From UBA3907 sp033810155 (lineage in GTDB: Bacteria; Bacillota; Sulfobacillia; Fermentithermobacillales; Fermentithermobacillaceae), in NCBI GenBank assembly GCA_033810155.1, contig JAPXKJ010000001.1:1-64000 (forward strand): DNA of 64,000 nt, given 5' to 3'. Shown here piece after piece: positions 35,261 through 44,215 of the stretch (position 1 is its first letter; each line of letters starts with the position of its first letter). Made by a program: the position numbers and the translations under genes. The notes below the pieces were generated by a model. That model saw nothing but the letters and a program-made list of their open reading frames with translations. It did not search any database and was not told the origin of the DNA.

Positions 35261-35735
35261 TGTGACCAGGCAGACGAGTGACTTAAGACCTACTAATAGA
35301 CCCGGCGGTATAGTGCTCATGGTGGCTTTGTTCATGCCAATTGCTATGTTGAGTGTTGGAATGGTTAGCGACATTGGTTTAGTCTTCATTGCACGCAAGG
35401 CTGTGCAAGATGCCTGCGATCTAGGTACGCTTGCCGGATGTCAGGAATTAGACTGGGACTTATTGGCAGAAGGAATTGTTGCTATTAAACGACAGGCAGG
35501 TTCGGCGGCTGCGATTGACATTGCAAAAGCTAATCTAGAAGGCTCAATGGGTTTTCTAAAGGACTTGCGTTTGAAAGCTCGAGTTACAAACGAACTAGGC
35601 GTCGAACCCAAAATCGCTTTAGAAGCGAATTTTACGGTGGACACCATCTTTCTTAGATGGTTGCCACGCTATCGGAACGGAATAACCATCCATGTCTACT
35701 CAGAATCCTCGGTAGTAGAAAGGACACAATGGTAG
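35241..35735 (+). CDS. TadG-like pilus protein
   Basis: 164 residues. One N-terminal helix preceded by RPGG (GIVLMVALFMPIAMLSVGMV) and then VFIARKAVQDACDLGTLAGCQEL, the TadE/G-like pattern AxDAAALAGA in altered form. No von Willebrand domain, so it is a short form. GTG start lies inside tadE. Last gene of the Tad operon; no prepilin peptidase gene follows. Confidence 0.8.
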   Translation: MSLFRGSVTRQTSDLRPTNRPGGIVLMVALFMPIAMLSVGMVSDIGLVFIARKAVQDACDLGTLAGCQELDWDLLAEGIVAIKRQAGSAAAIDIAKANLEGSMGFLKDLRLKARVTNELGVEPKIALEANFTVDTIFLRWLPRYRNGITIHVYSESSVVERTQW

Positions 35736-35738
35736 CGA

Positions 35739-35852
35739 GCGCTTTTGGGTTTCTAAGATTCGGTACTGACTTCAATATCTTGTGCAGGATAAAGTAACAC
35801 GGTTGTCGAAATGATCCATTTAGTCAGAGTCAAGTTCTTCGGCAAAAAGCGC
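35739..35852 (+). other. Nested long-range RNA pairing upstream of amidohydrolase 1
   Basis: GCGCTTTT (35739-35746) is the exact complement of AAAAGCGC (35845-35852), and inside that loop CTGACT (35766-35771) is the exact complement of AGTCAG (35822-35827). The amidohydrolase ribosome binding site lies 28 bases further on. Such nested closing helices are typical of riboswitches and attenuators. No known class was recognised, and no promoter was seen between the Tad operon and this element. Confidence 0.35.
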
Positions 35853-35893
35853 GTGAGAACTCAATATCACACTGACGGTAAGGAGGATGTGTT

Positions 35894-37048
35894 TTGTTAG
35901 CCATTGTTAACGCAACGATTTATCCTGTGGACAAGGAAGTTATAAAAAAGGGAACCATCTTGGTGGATAAAGGCAAGATCGTAGAGGTTGGTTCTAATGT
36001 TTCTGTCCCCGAGGATGCTCAAGTTATCGACGCAGGTGGTAGAATGGTTTTTCCGGGTTTCATCGATGCTCACTCTCACTTGGGACTTGACGAAAGTTGC
36101 ATCGGTTTTGAGGGAAGCGATGTCAATGAGGCTACGGATCCGGTAACTCCGAATATGAGGGCAATAGATGGTTTCAATCCTTTAGACATCACCGTGAAGG
36201 AAGCACGTGAAAACGGTGTTACTGCCTGCGCTGCAGGTCCTGGAAGCGCCAACGTTGTCGGAGGGACCTTCATGGCGATAAAGACATTCGGCACTCGTGT
36301 TGATGACATGATAATAAAAGAGCCGGTAGCCATGAAGGTTGCATTTGGGGAAAATCCGAAGAGGGTGTACAGCGGAAAGGGCAAGACACCATCTACTCGA
36401 ATGGGTACGGCTGCTGTGTTGAGAGAAATCTTGGCAAAAACAGTCAGATACAATAAGCAGATTGAAGCTGCAGGGGATGACCCTACCAAGTTACCTCAAT
36501 ACGATGCCAAACTCGAAGCCATGCTCCCTGTGATAAGAAGGGAGATTCCGATAAAAGCTCATGCCCACAGAGCAGATGATATCTTCACTGCTATTCGCAT
36601 AGCAAAGGAATTCAACATAAAGATCACTTTGGACCATTGCACTGATGGAGCACTTATTGCAGATACGCTTGCGAAAGAAGGGGTTCCGGCGATTGTTGGC
36701 CCGTCTTTTGGACACAGAACGAAGTTTGAACTTACAAACAAGAGTTTCGTCACAGCTGGTATTTTGGCAAAAGCAGGTGTGAAAGTTGCGATAACGACTG
36801 ACTCACCGGTGACACCGTTGCATTCTCTTCCGCTGATGGCAGGTATGGCAGTTGCGGCAGGCATGGACGAATGCGAAGCTTTGCGAGCAATAACTTTGAA
36901 CGCGGCTGAAATAATCGGAATTCAGGATAGAGTCGGTAGCATCACACCCGGCAAAGATGCAGATATAGCTATATTCGAGGGACATCCTTTCGAAATATCA
37001 TCAAAACCTTGGATGGTGCTCGTAAACGGCATCAATATCAAGGAATAA
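35894..37048 (+). CDS. Amidohydrolase (imidazolonepropionase-related), paralogue 1
   Basis: 384 residues. Metal-dependent TIM-barrel amidohydrolase of the COG1228 kind: DAHSHLG holds the HxH pair, then HAHRADD, a further His in DHCTDG, and the catalytic Asp in TDSPV. The beta-sandwich halves lie at both ends (IVNATIYPVD, and GSITPGKDADIAIFEGHP). The segment VAFGENPKRVYSG recurs in the other two paralogues. Cyclic amide or peptide-like substrates are likely but unproven. TTG start with AGGAGG at 35881-35886. Confidence 0.88.
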   Translation: MLAIVNATIYPVDKEVIKKGTILVDKGKIVEVGSNVSVPEDAQVIDAGGRMVFPGFIDAHSHLGLDESCIGFEGSDVNEATDPVTPNMRAIDGFNPLDITVKEARENGVTACAAGPGSANVVGGTFMAIKTFGTRVDDMIIKEPVAMKVAFGENPKRVYSGKGKTPSTRMGTAAVLREILAKTVRYNKQIEAAGDDPTKLPQYDAKLEAMLPVIRREIPIKAHAHRADDIFTAIRIAKEFNIKITLDHCTDGALIADTLAKEGVPAIVGPSFGHRTKFELTNKSFVTAGILAKAGVKVAITTDSPVTPLHSLPLMAGMAVAAGMDECEALRAITLNAAEIIGIQDRVGSITPGKDADIAIFEGHPFEISSKPWMVLVNGINIKE

Positions 37049-37069
37049 GAGACGCTGACTCTAGTGAGA

Positions 37070-37100
37070 GAACCGGAGGGCAGATATAACCCTCCGGTTC
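37070..37100. terminator. Perfect 11-bp hairpin between convergent amidohydrolase 1 and rubrerythrin
   Basis: GAACCGGAGGG (37070-37080) and CCCTCCGGTTC (37090-37100) with a 9-base loop. No T-tract on either side; most likely a bidirectional 3'-end structure. Confidence 0.65.
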
Positions 37101-37134
37101 GTTAACACAGATTTGGCAAATTGACGATACATTT

Positions 37135-37668
37135 CTAGTAGTTTTCGCAAAGCGGCTCATAGAAGCTCCTAGGATGAGCGCATGCCGGGCAAACTTCAGG
37201 GGCCTCAGGTCCTTCATGAATGTACCCGCAGTTTCTACAATGCCACTTGATCGGCTCAGGTCTGGTAAATACCGTGTCAGATAGGATCCGTTCCAATAGT
37301 TTCCTGTATCTATTTTCGTGGGCTTCTTCAACTTCTGCGACTTCCTGGAAGGCCCTAGCTATTTCGTGGAAACCTTCTTTCTCTGCGGTCTCTGCAAATT
37401 CTTTGTACATCTCGGTCCATTCCCAGTGCTCACCTTTGATTGCTTCTTCAAGGTTCTTCTTGGTGTCTCCTATGAGGCCTAGGAATTTTGCCCATAGTTT
37501 CGCATGTTCTTTTTCATTATCAGCTGTTTCTGCAAAGATGGCGGCAATCTGCTCAAACCCTTCAGTTTTGGCGGTTGACGCGAAATAATTGTACTTGTTC
37601 CGAGCCTGAGATTCTCCGGCAAACGCGGCAAGCAAGTTCTTTTCAGTCTGGCTTCCTTTGAGTTCCAA
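37135..37668 (-). CDS. rbr: Rubrerythrin
   Basis: 177 residues. A four-helix ferritin-like diiron domain (about 1-140) with Glu ligands in AGESQARNKY, DNEKEHAKLW and EVEEAHENRYRKL, followed by a rubredoxin-like domain with CRNCGYIHEG and CPACAHPRSFY. It reduces hydrogen peroxide in the cytoplasm and marks an anaerobe or microaerophile. GAGGTGATG precedes the start on the minus strand. Confidence 0.95.
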   Translation of the reverse strand: MELKGSQTEKNLLAAFAGESQARNKYNYFASTAKTEGFEQIAAIFAETADNEKEHAKLWAKFLGLIGDTKKNLEEAIKGEHWEWTEMYKEFAETAEKEGFHEIARAFQEVAEVEEAHENRYRKLLERILSDTVFTRPEPIKWHCRNCGYIHEGPEAPEVCPACAHPRSFYEPLCENY

Positions 37669-37876
37669 TCTGCATCACCTCTTCTATATTTGTCTTCATG
37701 TGAACGGACCCTAACTTATTTCATCGCCTTAGCAACTAGGTCCGTTTACATTATAATAACCGTACTTGGTGCAAAATTGCTAGGACTAGCTCAACTTTTT
37801 CACGATCGGACGTTACTTGCGGTTATACTTAAGGTATCGATAGAACTAAGCGTATGCGTAAATAGGGGTGTTATTC
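37669..37876. promoter_or_regulatory. Divergent control region rubrerythrin / M20 hydrolase
   Basis: A perfect 8-base inverted repeat AACGGACC (37703-37710) / GGTCCGTT (37739-37746) and, on the plus strand, TATAAT at 37752-37757 with TTAGCA 17 bases upstream. TTATAAT at 37751-37757 also matches half of a PerR box, a plausible link to peroxide control of rubrerythrin, but the second half is absent. Confidence 0.35.
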
Positions 37877-39094
37877 ATGAATATCATGACGGTTAACGGG
37901 GATAGGCTTTGGCGGAATTTAGTGGAACTTGGAAACATTGGACGTAATGAGAAAGGCATCTCACGAGTTGCATTTAGCAAGGCAGATATTGAAGCGAGGA
38001 TGTGGTTTCTCGATAAGATGAGACAAGCAGGGTTGAATACAAGAATTGATGGTGTAGGAAATGTATTCGGCGAAATGCCCGGAGCACATGAAAAGAAGAT
38101 ACTGATTGGTTCACATCTCGATACGGTGCCAGAGGGGGGAATGTTTGACGGCTCTCTTGGCGTTATATCCGCTCTTGAGTGCGTTCAAACCCTTGTCGAA
38201 AATCACGTAGACACGAGGTATGGCATAGAAATTGTTGGATTTTCTAACGAGGAAGGAGCTACCGTAGGGTCGGGGTTGCTAGGCAGCCGGTACTTTGTAG
38301 AGGGCATTGATAAAAAGGAAAAGGAAATGTTGGAGCCAATCCTTCGAGGTGCGGGCCTTTCGGGTATTTCAGAGTGCGAAGGCTGCAAGGCATTCAACAG
38401 GTCAGTCTATGAATTCTACATGGAACTACATGTAGAACAAGGCGGAGTGCTTGACGATCAAGGATACCAAATAGGAATTGTCCAAGGTATTGTGGGTATT
38501 CATACGTATGATTTTCGATTCATAGGCGTGTCGAACCACGCCGGCACTACCCCTATGAGCCAGAGAAAAGACGCTCTTTTAGGAGCGGCAAACCTCATTG
38601 CGTCAATCCCCAAGACTGTATCTGATTACGGTTCGGGGACTACGGTCGGAACGTGTGGTCAGGTTGCGGTTTATCCAGGTGCTCGTAATGTCATTCCAGG
38701 GCGGGTTCACTTAGGCGTTGAGGTGAGGGATCTGCAAAGGGAAGTTGCTGAGCGGGTAGTAGGGCATTTGAAAGAGGAAGCTACCTCACTGGCAGATGCC
38801 TACGGGCTAAGATCAGAGGTGGATCCCGTTTCCATATCCCGGCCTGCTATTATGGATGCCAAAATCCAAGAGATAATTAAAGCGGTCTCAGAAGATCTGG
38901 GATTAAGAGCTAAGGCGATGCCGTCCGGAGCTGGGCATGATGCCGCTATATTTGCAAAATACGTGCCGACAGGAATGATATTTGTTCCTAGCAGAGATGG
39001 AATAAGCCATAGTCCTGACGAGTGGACTGATCCATTGGATTGCATAAATGGGGCTAATACCCTTCTGAATACTGTCTTAACCTTAGCAAAGTGA
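37877..39094 (+). CDS. M20-family amidase/hydrolase (carbamoylase / allantoate amidohydrolase type)
   Basis: 405 residues. Zinc-dependent hydrolase: HLDTVPEGGMFDGSLG carries metal ligands, GFSNEEGATVGSGLLGSR the catalytic Glu, and ELHVEQGGVLDDQG and SGAGHDAAIFA are signatures of N-carbamoyl-L-amino-acid hydrolase-like enzymes. Lid/dimer domain at about 205-320 (GVSNHAGTTPM). Exact substrate cannot be told from N-carbamoyl amino acid, ureidoglycolate-type or allantoate. ATG at 37877 is 6 bases after AGGGGTG; a GTG at 37868 lies in that site. Confidence 0.88.
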   Translation: MNIMTVNGDRLWRNLVELGNIGRNEKGISRVAFSKADIEARMWFLDKMRQAGLNTRIDGVGNVFGEMPGAHEKKILIGSHLDTVPEGGMFDGSLGVISALECVQTLVENHVDTRYGIEIVGFSNEEGATVGSGLLGSRYFVEGIDKKEKEMLEPILRGAGLSGISECEGCKAFNRSVYEFYMELHVEQGGVLDDQGYQIGIVQGIVGIHTYDFRFIGVSNHAGTTPMSQRKDALLGAANLIASIPKTVSDYGSGTTVGTCGQVAVYPGARNVIPGRVHLGVEVRDLQREVAERVVGHLKEEATSLADAYGLRSEVDPVSISRPAIMDAKIQEIIKAVSEDLGLRAKAMPSGAGHDAAIFAKYVPTGMIFVPSRDGISHSPDEWTDPLDCINGANTLLNTVLTLAK

Positions 39095-39102
39095 CTTTGC
39101 CT

Positions 39103-39690
39103 TCATTCTCGGAAGAGTTTGAGCCAAGGGGAGTCGTTCTGTTCATCGAATTGTCGTGAGCGTTCCCAGACAAGGTCCCAAATCAGCGGATCTCTTAACA
39201 GTACTGACCAACCGTGTTCAACCGCTTCTATGAACTGCGAACGCAAAGGATACTTGCAGGGGTTTCTGAGTATTGGGCATATGAGAATGCCTGAAAGAAA
39301 ATCCATTCGAGTTTCGAGTTGTTTGTCCAAATTAAGGTATGGCATCAGCGGAAAAGTCCTACATTGTATAGGTCGTTTTTCTCTCGGGCATTGGCCCTTA
39401 CACATTACAAAGGCCACCCTACCTTTCCAAGAAGAAGGAAAACCGCTGTATCTTGCCTTGGGATACGTCCACATGAGCCATGTCTCTTGTTGAGTGAACA
39501 TTTGCTCTTCTCCGGGCAATAAGTATATACCCACCCCGGGTTCGAATTCCTGGCAACACAAGGAGCCACAGAGAGTTCCGCAGTTGAATTCGAGGGGGCT
39601 CACGTCCAAGATCGAATACACGTTTCGAAAATCGTCCTTTTGTAGCGTATAACGCACTAGATTTCTTCGGCTAGGTGTTCGTTCGCTCAA
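39103..39690 (-). CDS. Cysteine-cluster protein (YkgJ-like zinc/iron-chelating family)
   Basis: 195 residues with CGTLCGSLCCQEF near residue 37 and a second group CKGQCPREKRPIQCRTFPL and CPILRNPC, resembling the CxxCxxxCC...CxxHxxRP..CRxFP layout of putative zinc- or iron-sulphur-chelating proteins. No signal peptide or membrane helix. Function unknown. It converges with the M20 gene, with only 8 bases between the stops. Confidence 0.7.
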   Translation of the reverse strand: MSERTPSRRNLVRYTLQKDDFRNVYSILDVSPLEFNCGTLCGSLCCQEFEPGVGIYLLPGEEQMFTQQETWLMWTYPKARYSGFPSSWKGRVAFVMCKGQCPREKRPIQCRTFPLMPYLNLDKQLETRMDFLSGILICPILRNPCKYPLRSQFIEAVEHGWSVLLRDPLIWDLVWERSRQFDEQNDSPWLKLFRE

Positions 39691-39764
39691 GGGCTATCAG
39701 ACGTCCTTTCACACGGAAACTGCAGTGAAATTATACCGCAGTTTGCTCATCATCGGTGAACCGG

Positions 39765-39952
39765 TTGACTGGCAAGACTAATCGATGGTATTGTTCCTAA
39801 TAGTCAAAGAATGAGAGTTGTCTTGGAATTGCTTTTGGAAGGGAGCCTACCTGAATGGCGAGTTTGCATGGGCACATGATGGCGATTTAGCACTTTGCTC
39901 AGTTTCAGTGTACCCTCGGTTGCAAACATGTGTTCGTCAGGGAGGTTTTTTT
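39765..39952 (+). promoter_or_regulatory. Promoter and leader of the ABC-F gene
   Basis: TTGACT (39765-39770), 18-base spacer, TATTGT (39789-39794) gives a start near 39801. The leader of about 150 bases holds a 22-codon reading frame (ATG 39811 to TGA 39877-39879) without a visible ribosome binding site. ABC-F resistance genes are often controlled by leader peptides, so attenuation is possible but unproven. Confidence 0.35.
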
Positions 39953-41842
39953 ATGCCATCAATAGAACTATCAGATATCTCAAGATTTGTCGGAACACGC
40001 TGCATATTCTCTTCTGTCAGTCTTTCAGTTGCAAGCACCGATCGGATCGGAATTGTAGGCCGAAACGGGGAAGGCAAAACAACGCTCCTTCGTATCATAG
40101 CCGGTGATTTACATCCTGATTCTGGTACAGTGCACATATCTTCTAGAACCAGCGTAGGTTACTTGTCTCAGGAACTGCCTACCTTCAACTCTACAGTGCT
40201 TGAGGCGGCGATGGGAGGAAAGCCCCAGGTTGCAGAAATCGCAGATAAGATGAGGGTGGTAGAAAGACAGATGTCGTCGCCGAGAGACGATATTCACGCC
40301 CTTCTTGGTGAATATTCCCAACTGCAGAACAGGTTTGACGCACTAGGAGGCTATGACCTTGAAAATGAAGCTGCAGTTGTTCTGGCCGGGTTAGGCTTTG
40401 GCAAGGAATCATGGAATGTCCCTACTGAAACGCTGAGCGGTGGACAGAAGGTACGACTTAACCTCGCTAAACTGTTGGTTTCGAAGCCAGATGTACTGCT
40501 TCTTGACGAGCCCACGAATCATTTGGATATTGCGGGTACTGAATGGCTCGAGTCATATGTTGCTAACTACCCAGGAGCAGTTCTATTGGTTTCTCATGAC
40601 CGGCGTTTTCTTGACAATATTGTAGACAAAATCTGGGAAGTAGAAGAAGGAAAGGTATCCTGCTACCGGGGCAACTACTCGTCATACTTAAGTCAGAAAG
40701 AAGAAGCACTGAAAAGAATTGAAGAACAATATGCTAAACAGCAGGAACTTATCGAAAAGACAAGCGCTTTCATAGACAGGTGGAAGGCCAATGCGAAGAA
40801 AGCTGGACAGGCTAGGGGCCGTCAAAAAATGCTGGACAAGCTCGAGATAATAGAAAGACCTCGAAAGCGCAGAAACCTAAGCCTTCAGTTTGTACCCTCT
40901 GACACGACGGGGCGAGAAGTCCTCCGCATAGAGGATTTTGGCAAGTCATTTGCGCGGCCGCTTTTTAGAGATTTCACGTACTTGATAGGAAGAGGTGAAC
41001 GAATAGCATTGGTTGGTCCTAACGGATGTGGCAAAACCACTTTTCTTAGGTGCCTCATGGGAACCGAATCTCATGATGGCTCGATAAAGTGGGGGACAGG
41101 AGTTCGGAAAGGTTATTTAGCGCAGAATCTCGAATTTTCATCTCGAGAGCACACGATCCTAGACGAGATAAAGTCATTGGGAGTACCTCAAAAAGAAGCA
41201 AGAGACGTACTCGGAATGTTCTTGTTTTCCGGAGATGACTCAAAAAAGCACATCAAAGACCTTTCAGAGGGCGAAAAATCAAGGCTGAGCCTTGTAAAAC
41301 TCTTTCTTTCGGATGCAAACGTATTTCTCCTGGATGAGCCCACCAATCACCTTGATCTACCCTCGAGACAAGCTCTTGAAAGCGCTCTAAGCGACTTTGG
41401 CGGTACGATAATTTTCGCGTCTCATGACAGATACTTCATAGACTCGCTTGCGACGAAAGTGTTTCTGTTTGAAAAAGGTACTATACGGGTCTTTGAAGGC
41501 AATTACTCATATTTGAGAACCTGTCTTGAGTCAGAAATGCTTGAAGAACCGAAACGTCAAAAGAATGGAGCTCCCGCGAAAGAAAAGAGTGAGTCGACAG
41601 CACGACCGGAGAGTAAAGAGATCGAGGTGGCTATTGAACTTGAGGCATTAGAACAACAGATTTCCGAATTGGAGTCTAAGGAGAAAGAACTGTCAATCAT
41701 TCTTGCTGACCCTCATACATATGAAGAGTTTCAGAACATACCTCTTAAGGAGTGGGGGTTGGTTAGGTCCAGACTAGACGAACTGTATATCGCATGGGAA
41801 AGGCTCATGGAAAAGAAAAGCATATACGAAGACAAACCGTGA
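39953..41842 (+). CDS. ABC-F family ATP-binding protein
   Basis: 629 residues, two ABC cassettes and no membrane part. Cassette 1: GRNGEGKTTLLRI, LSGGQKVRLNLAKLL, LLLDEPTNHLD; cassette 2: GPNGCGKTTFLRC, LSEGEKSRLSLVKLF, FLLDEPTNHLD. A basic, helical interdomain linker (about 235-320) and a coiled-coil C-terminal tail (about 560-629) match the ribosome-binding YdiF/YfmR/Uup groups that rescue stalled translation or confer antibiotic protection. ATG follows GGGAGG at 39940-39945. The frame stays open upstream to 39818 but has no start with a ribosome binding site. Confidence 0.93.
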   Translation: MPSIELSDISRFVGTRCIFSSVSLSVASTDRIGIVGRNGEGKTTLLRIIAGDLHPDSGTVHISSRTSVGYLSQELPTFNSTVLEAAMGGKPQVAEIADKMRVVERQMSSPRDDIHALLGEYSQLQNRFDALGGYDLENEAAVVLAGLGFGKESWNVPTETLSGGQKVRLNLAKLLVSKPDVLLLDEPTNHLDIAGTEWLESYVANYPGAVLLVSHDRRFLDNIVDKIWEVEEGKVSCYRGNYSSYLSQKEEALKRIEEQYAKQQELIEKTSAFIDRWKANAKKAGQARGRQKMLDKLEIIERPRKRRNLSLQFVPSDTTGREVLRIEDFGKSFARPLFRDFTYLIGRGERIALVGPNGCGKTTFLRCLMGTESHDGSIKWGTGVRKGYLAQNLEFSSREHTILDEIKSLGVPQKEARDVLGMFLFSGDDSKKHIKDLSEGEKSRLSLVKLFLSDANVFLLDEPTNHLDLPSRQALESALSDFGGTIIFASHDRYFIDSLATKVFLFEKGTIRVFEGNYSYLRTCLESEMLEEPKRQKNGAPAKEKSESTARPESKEIEVAIELEALEQQISELESKEKELSIILADPHTYEEFQNIPLKEWGLVRSRLDELYIAWERLMEKKSIYEDKP

Positions 41843-41865
41843 TTTCCTGGCATGTAGAGAATCAA

Positions 41866-41902
41866 ACTGAGGCAGAAAGGACTTAGCCCTTTCTGCCTCA
41901 GT
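41866..41902. terminator. Perfect 15-bp hairpin between convergent ABC-F and chemoreceptor genes
   Basis: The arm 41866-41880 (ACTGAGGCAGAAAGG) is exactly complementary to 41888-41902, loop of 7. No T-tract. Shared 3'-end structure for both genes. Confidence 0.7.
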
Positions 41903-41919
41903 CACGACTAGCGACACCG

Positions 41920-44178
41920 TTATACGGTGAACTTCCTAACTATGTTTTGTAACAACTCGGCTTGAGCTGCCAAGTCTTGTGCCGATGCCGATACTTGATC
42001 CGCTGCGGCAGCCATCTCTTTGATTGAGGCGGCTACCTCTTCTATCGCCGCAGCGCTTTCCTCGGAAACTGCAGCGACGTTTTCAACCAGACGTTTTACC
42101 TCTTCTGCGGTCATAGCCATTTCCTCAACGCCGGCAAGGTTTTCGTTAGCATATACTGCGATGTCATTTACCGCTGTTTCAGTTTGGGCTGATGCAGTCT
42201 TTAGCCGTTCAAAAGAATCGGTGAGCCGGACTATTTCTTCTTGCGTTCCAGTTGCCGCCCTTTCGATCTCAGACAACACATTGCCTGCATCTTGAGCTAC
42301 CATACTGCCTACGTCGATTTCTTGCGTACTCTGCTCAATACTACTTACAGTGCGGTCAATTGAGGTTGCTACTTTGTTGATGAGCTCGCTTATATTCTTC
42401 GTTTCCGCAAGAGATCTCTCTGCAAGTTTTCGTACTTCGTCAGCGACTACCGCAAAACCTCGACCGTGCTCACCTGCTCTTGCAGCTTCTATAGCCGCGT
42501 TTAGCGCTAAGAGATTGGTTTGGGACGCAATATCGTCTATCACCCCGACTATCTGGCGTATACTCTGTGAAAGATTGCTTAGTTCCGAAACTTGAATTGC
42601 AGCGCTTTCGTTAGCTCCCTGAATATTCGCCATGCTGGTAGACAAGACTTGTATTGATTCTGTAGCTTTCTTTGCTGCTAGAGTGTTTTCTTGAGCTACT
42701 TTGCTAACGCTCTCCAAAACCTGGACTACTTCTCCAAAGATCCTGTTGCTCTCGGAGATCACCACTGCGATCGTATCGACCGCTCCATATTGAGACTGCG
42801 TACCCTGAGCCACAACTTCTACAGTGGAAGAGAGTTTTTCGGCAGATACCGCTGTGTTGGCTGCTATTGAGCTTTGCTCTGCGGCACCGCTTGCTAGTTG
42901 TTGGGCAGTCTCAGCTATTTGGGCTGCTATGCTGGTAGATTCCTCCGAAGTCGCAGACAATTCCTGGCTTGTAGCAGCAAGTTGGTCTGACGTCAGAGTA
43001 ATGTTCTTTATGATTCCGGCTATGTAATCTAGAAATTTGTTGAACCATTGGGCTAGTTCTGCCATTTCGTCTTTGGACTTTACATCAAGCCTCTTTGTGA
43101 GATCTCCTTCACCTTGTGCTACATTCTTCACGGTAGAGACCACGTCTAGAATCGGATTCACTAAAGTTCGAGAAAATCCTACCGTCACTGCAATCGCAGC
43201 AACTACCATTATAGAACACATAATCAATGTAGATTTCTGAAGCACGGCTGCCCGGGCTAAGGCCTCAGATTCGTCCACCTCTATGATCAAACCATATACT
43301 TGGTTTCCTAATGTTAGGACCGTACCTGAGCCAAACACCCTTTTGTCTGCATAGTTTTGATAAGATCCGGTTGAGTGCGCCGACTCTCCTTCGCTAGATG
43401 ATGCCCTTTTAATGAACTCGAGAGGCCACCCTTTTACAGTATCTGCCATCTGTAATCCTTTGCCATCTTTTGTCACGACATCAGTTATCACAGTACCGTT
43501 TGTATCGATCAAGTAGGACACTGCAGTAGAACCTATTTGTTCAACCCCAGATTGCACAATGGATTTGAGAGAACCACCTGTGACTACCAGACCTATAGTT
43601 CCGACTATATCTTCGGGTTTGTCAGGATCGAATACAGGTACGCCTAAAGCCAGGCAGTAGTTTTTTGTGATGTCAGAATAGAACAAACTCGAGAGGGCCA
43701 TCTCGCCTTCCATTGCTCCCGAGATGTAATCTTTATCAGAGAAATCTGTGCCTGGAATATCATTGGGATTTGTGGAATAGATAAGGGTGCCCGAAGGGGA
43801 AAGGACGAGAAATATATTGAAATCGGTCGTATCGATGATATCTTGACCTATTTCCTCCATTTTCGGCTTTCCTTTGTTTAGCCACTCCAAGGAGCTCAAG
43901 CTGTACTTGTTCTTAGAAAGCGACACAAGGCCTCTTACCAGGTCAACGTTACTGGAAGAATAGTGGCCGATATCTTGGAGATGGTCTGTATAGTTTATTA
44001 GCTCACTTGCCTTGACCACCGCAAAGGTGCCAAGATTGGCGGTTGCCTCTTCCTCAAGAGTCTTTTTTGTGTTGGTGTAAAGGAATGCGCCAAGAAACGC
44101 TACGGGCGCGAGCGATAGCAGCAAACCGATTATCAACAGTTTGGTTCCGATTTTGCGAAATCTACTAATCGAAATCAT
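41920..44178 (-). CDS. Methyl-accepting chemotaxis protein with Cache sensor domain
   Basis: 752 residues. Membrane helix at about 13-35, extracellular Cache-type sensor (about 40-300, YSTNPNDIPGTDFSDKDYI typical of dCache), second helix about 310-335, HAMP (about 336-390) and a cytoplasmic signalling domain with the hairpin tip RGFAVVADEVRKLAERS. No ligand can be named, but it lies beside amidohydrolase genes. AAGGAG directly abuts the ATG with no spacer, an odd initiation site. No flagellar or chemotaxis gene occurs in the window; pilus-based or other outputs are possible. Confidence 0.93.
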   Translation of the reverse strand: MISISRFRKIGTKLLIIGLLLSLAPVAFLGAFLYTNTKKTLEEEATANLGTFAVVKASELINYTDHLQDIGHYSSSNVDLVRGLVSLSKNKYSLSSLEWLNKGKPKMEEIGQDIIDTTDFNIFLVLSPSGTLIYSTNPNDIPGTDFSDKDYISGAMEGEMALSSLFYSDITKNYCLALGVPVFDPDKPEDIVGTIGLVVTGGSLKSIVQSGVEQIGSTAVSYLIDTNGTVITDVVTKDGKGLQMADTVKGWPLEFIKRASSSEGESAHSTGSYQNYADKRVFGSGTVLTLGNQVYGLIIEVDESEALARAAVLQKSTLIMCSIMVVAAIAVTVGFSRTLVNPILDVVSTVKNVAQGEGDLTKRLDVKSKDEMAELAQWFNKFLDYIAGIIKNITLTSDQLAATSQELSATSEESTSIAAQIAETAQQLASGAAEQSSIAANTAVSAEKLSSTVEVVAQGTQSQYGAVDTIAVVISESNRIFGEVVQVLESVSKVAQENTLAAKKATESIQVLSTSMANIQGANESAAIQVSELSNLSQSIRQIVGVIDDIASQTNLLALNAAIEAARAGEHGRGFAVVADEVRKLAERSLAETKNISELINKVATSIDRTVSSIEQSTQEIDVGSMVAQDAGNVLSEIERAATGTQEEIVRLTDSFERLKTASAQTETAVNDIAVYANENLAGVEEMAMTAEEVKRLVENVAAVSEESAAAIEEVAASIKEMAAAADQVSASAQDLAAQAELLQNIVRKFTV

Positions 44179-44215
44179 CTCCTTGCTATATGTACTGTGA
44201 CAACATGCGTCAAAA

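Noticed and set aside
39818..39952. N-terminal extension of the ABC-F protein
   Set aside because: Cys/Trp-rich and unlike any ABC-F N-terminus; a strong ribosome binding site precedes the ATG at 39953.
44185..44213. TTGACG-17-TATAGC promoter on the minus strand before the chemoreceptor
   Set aside because: The -10 would touch the ribosome binding site and put the transcription start at the ATG, so it is probably chance.
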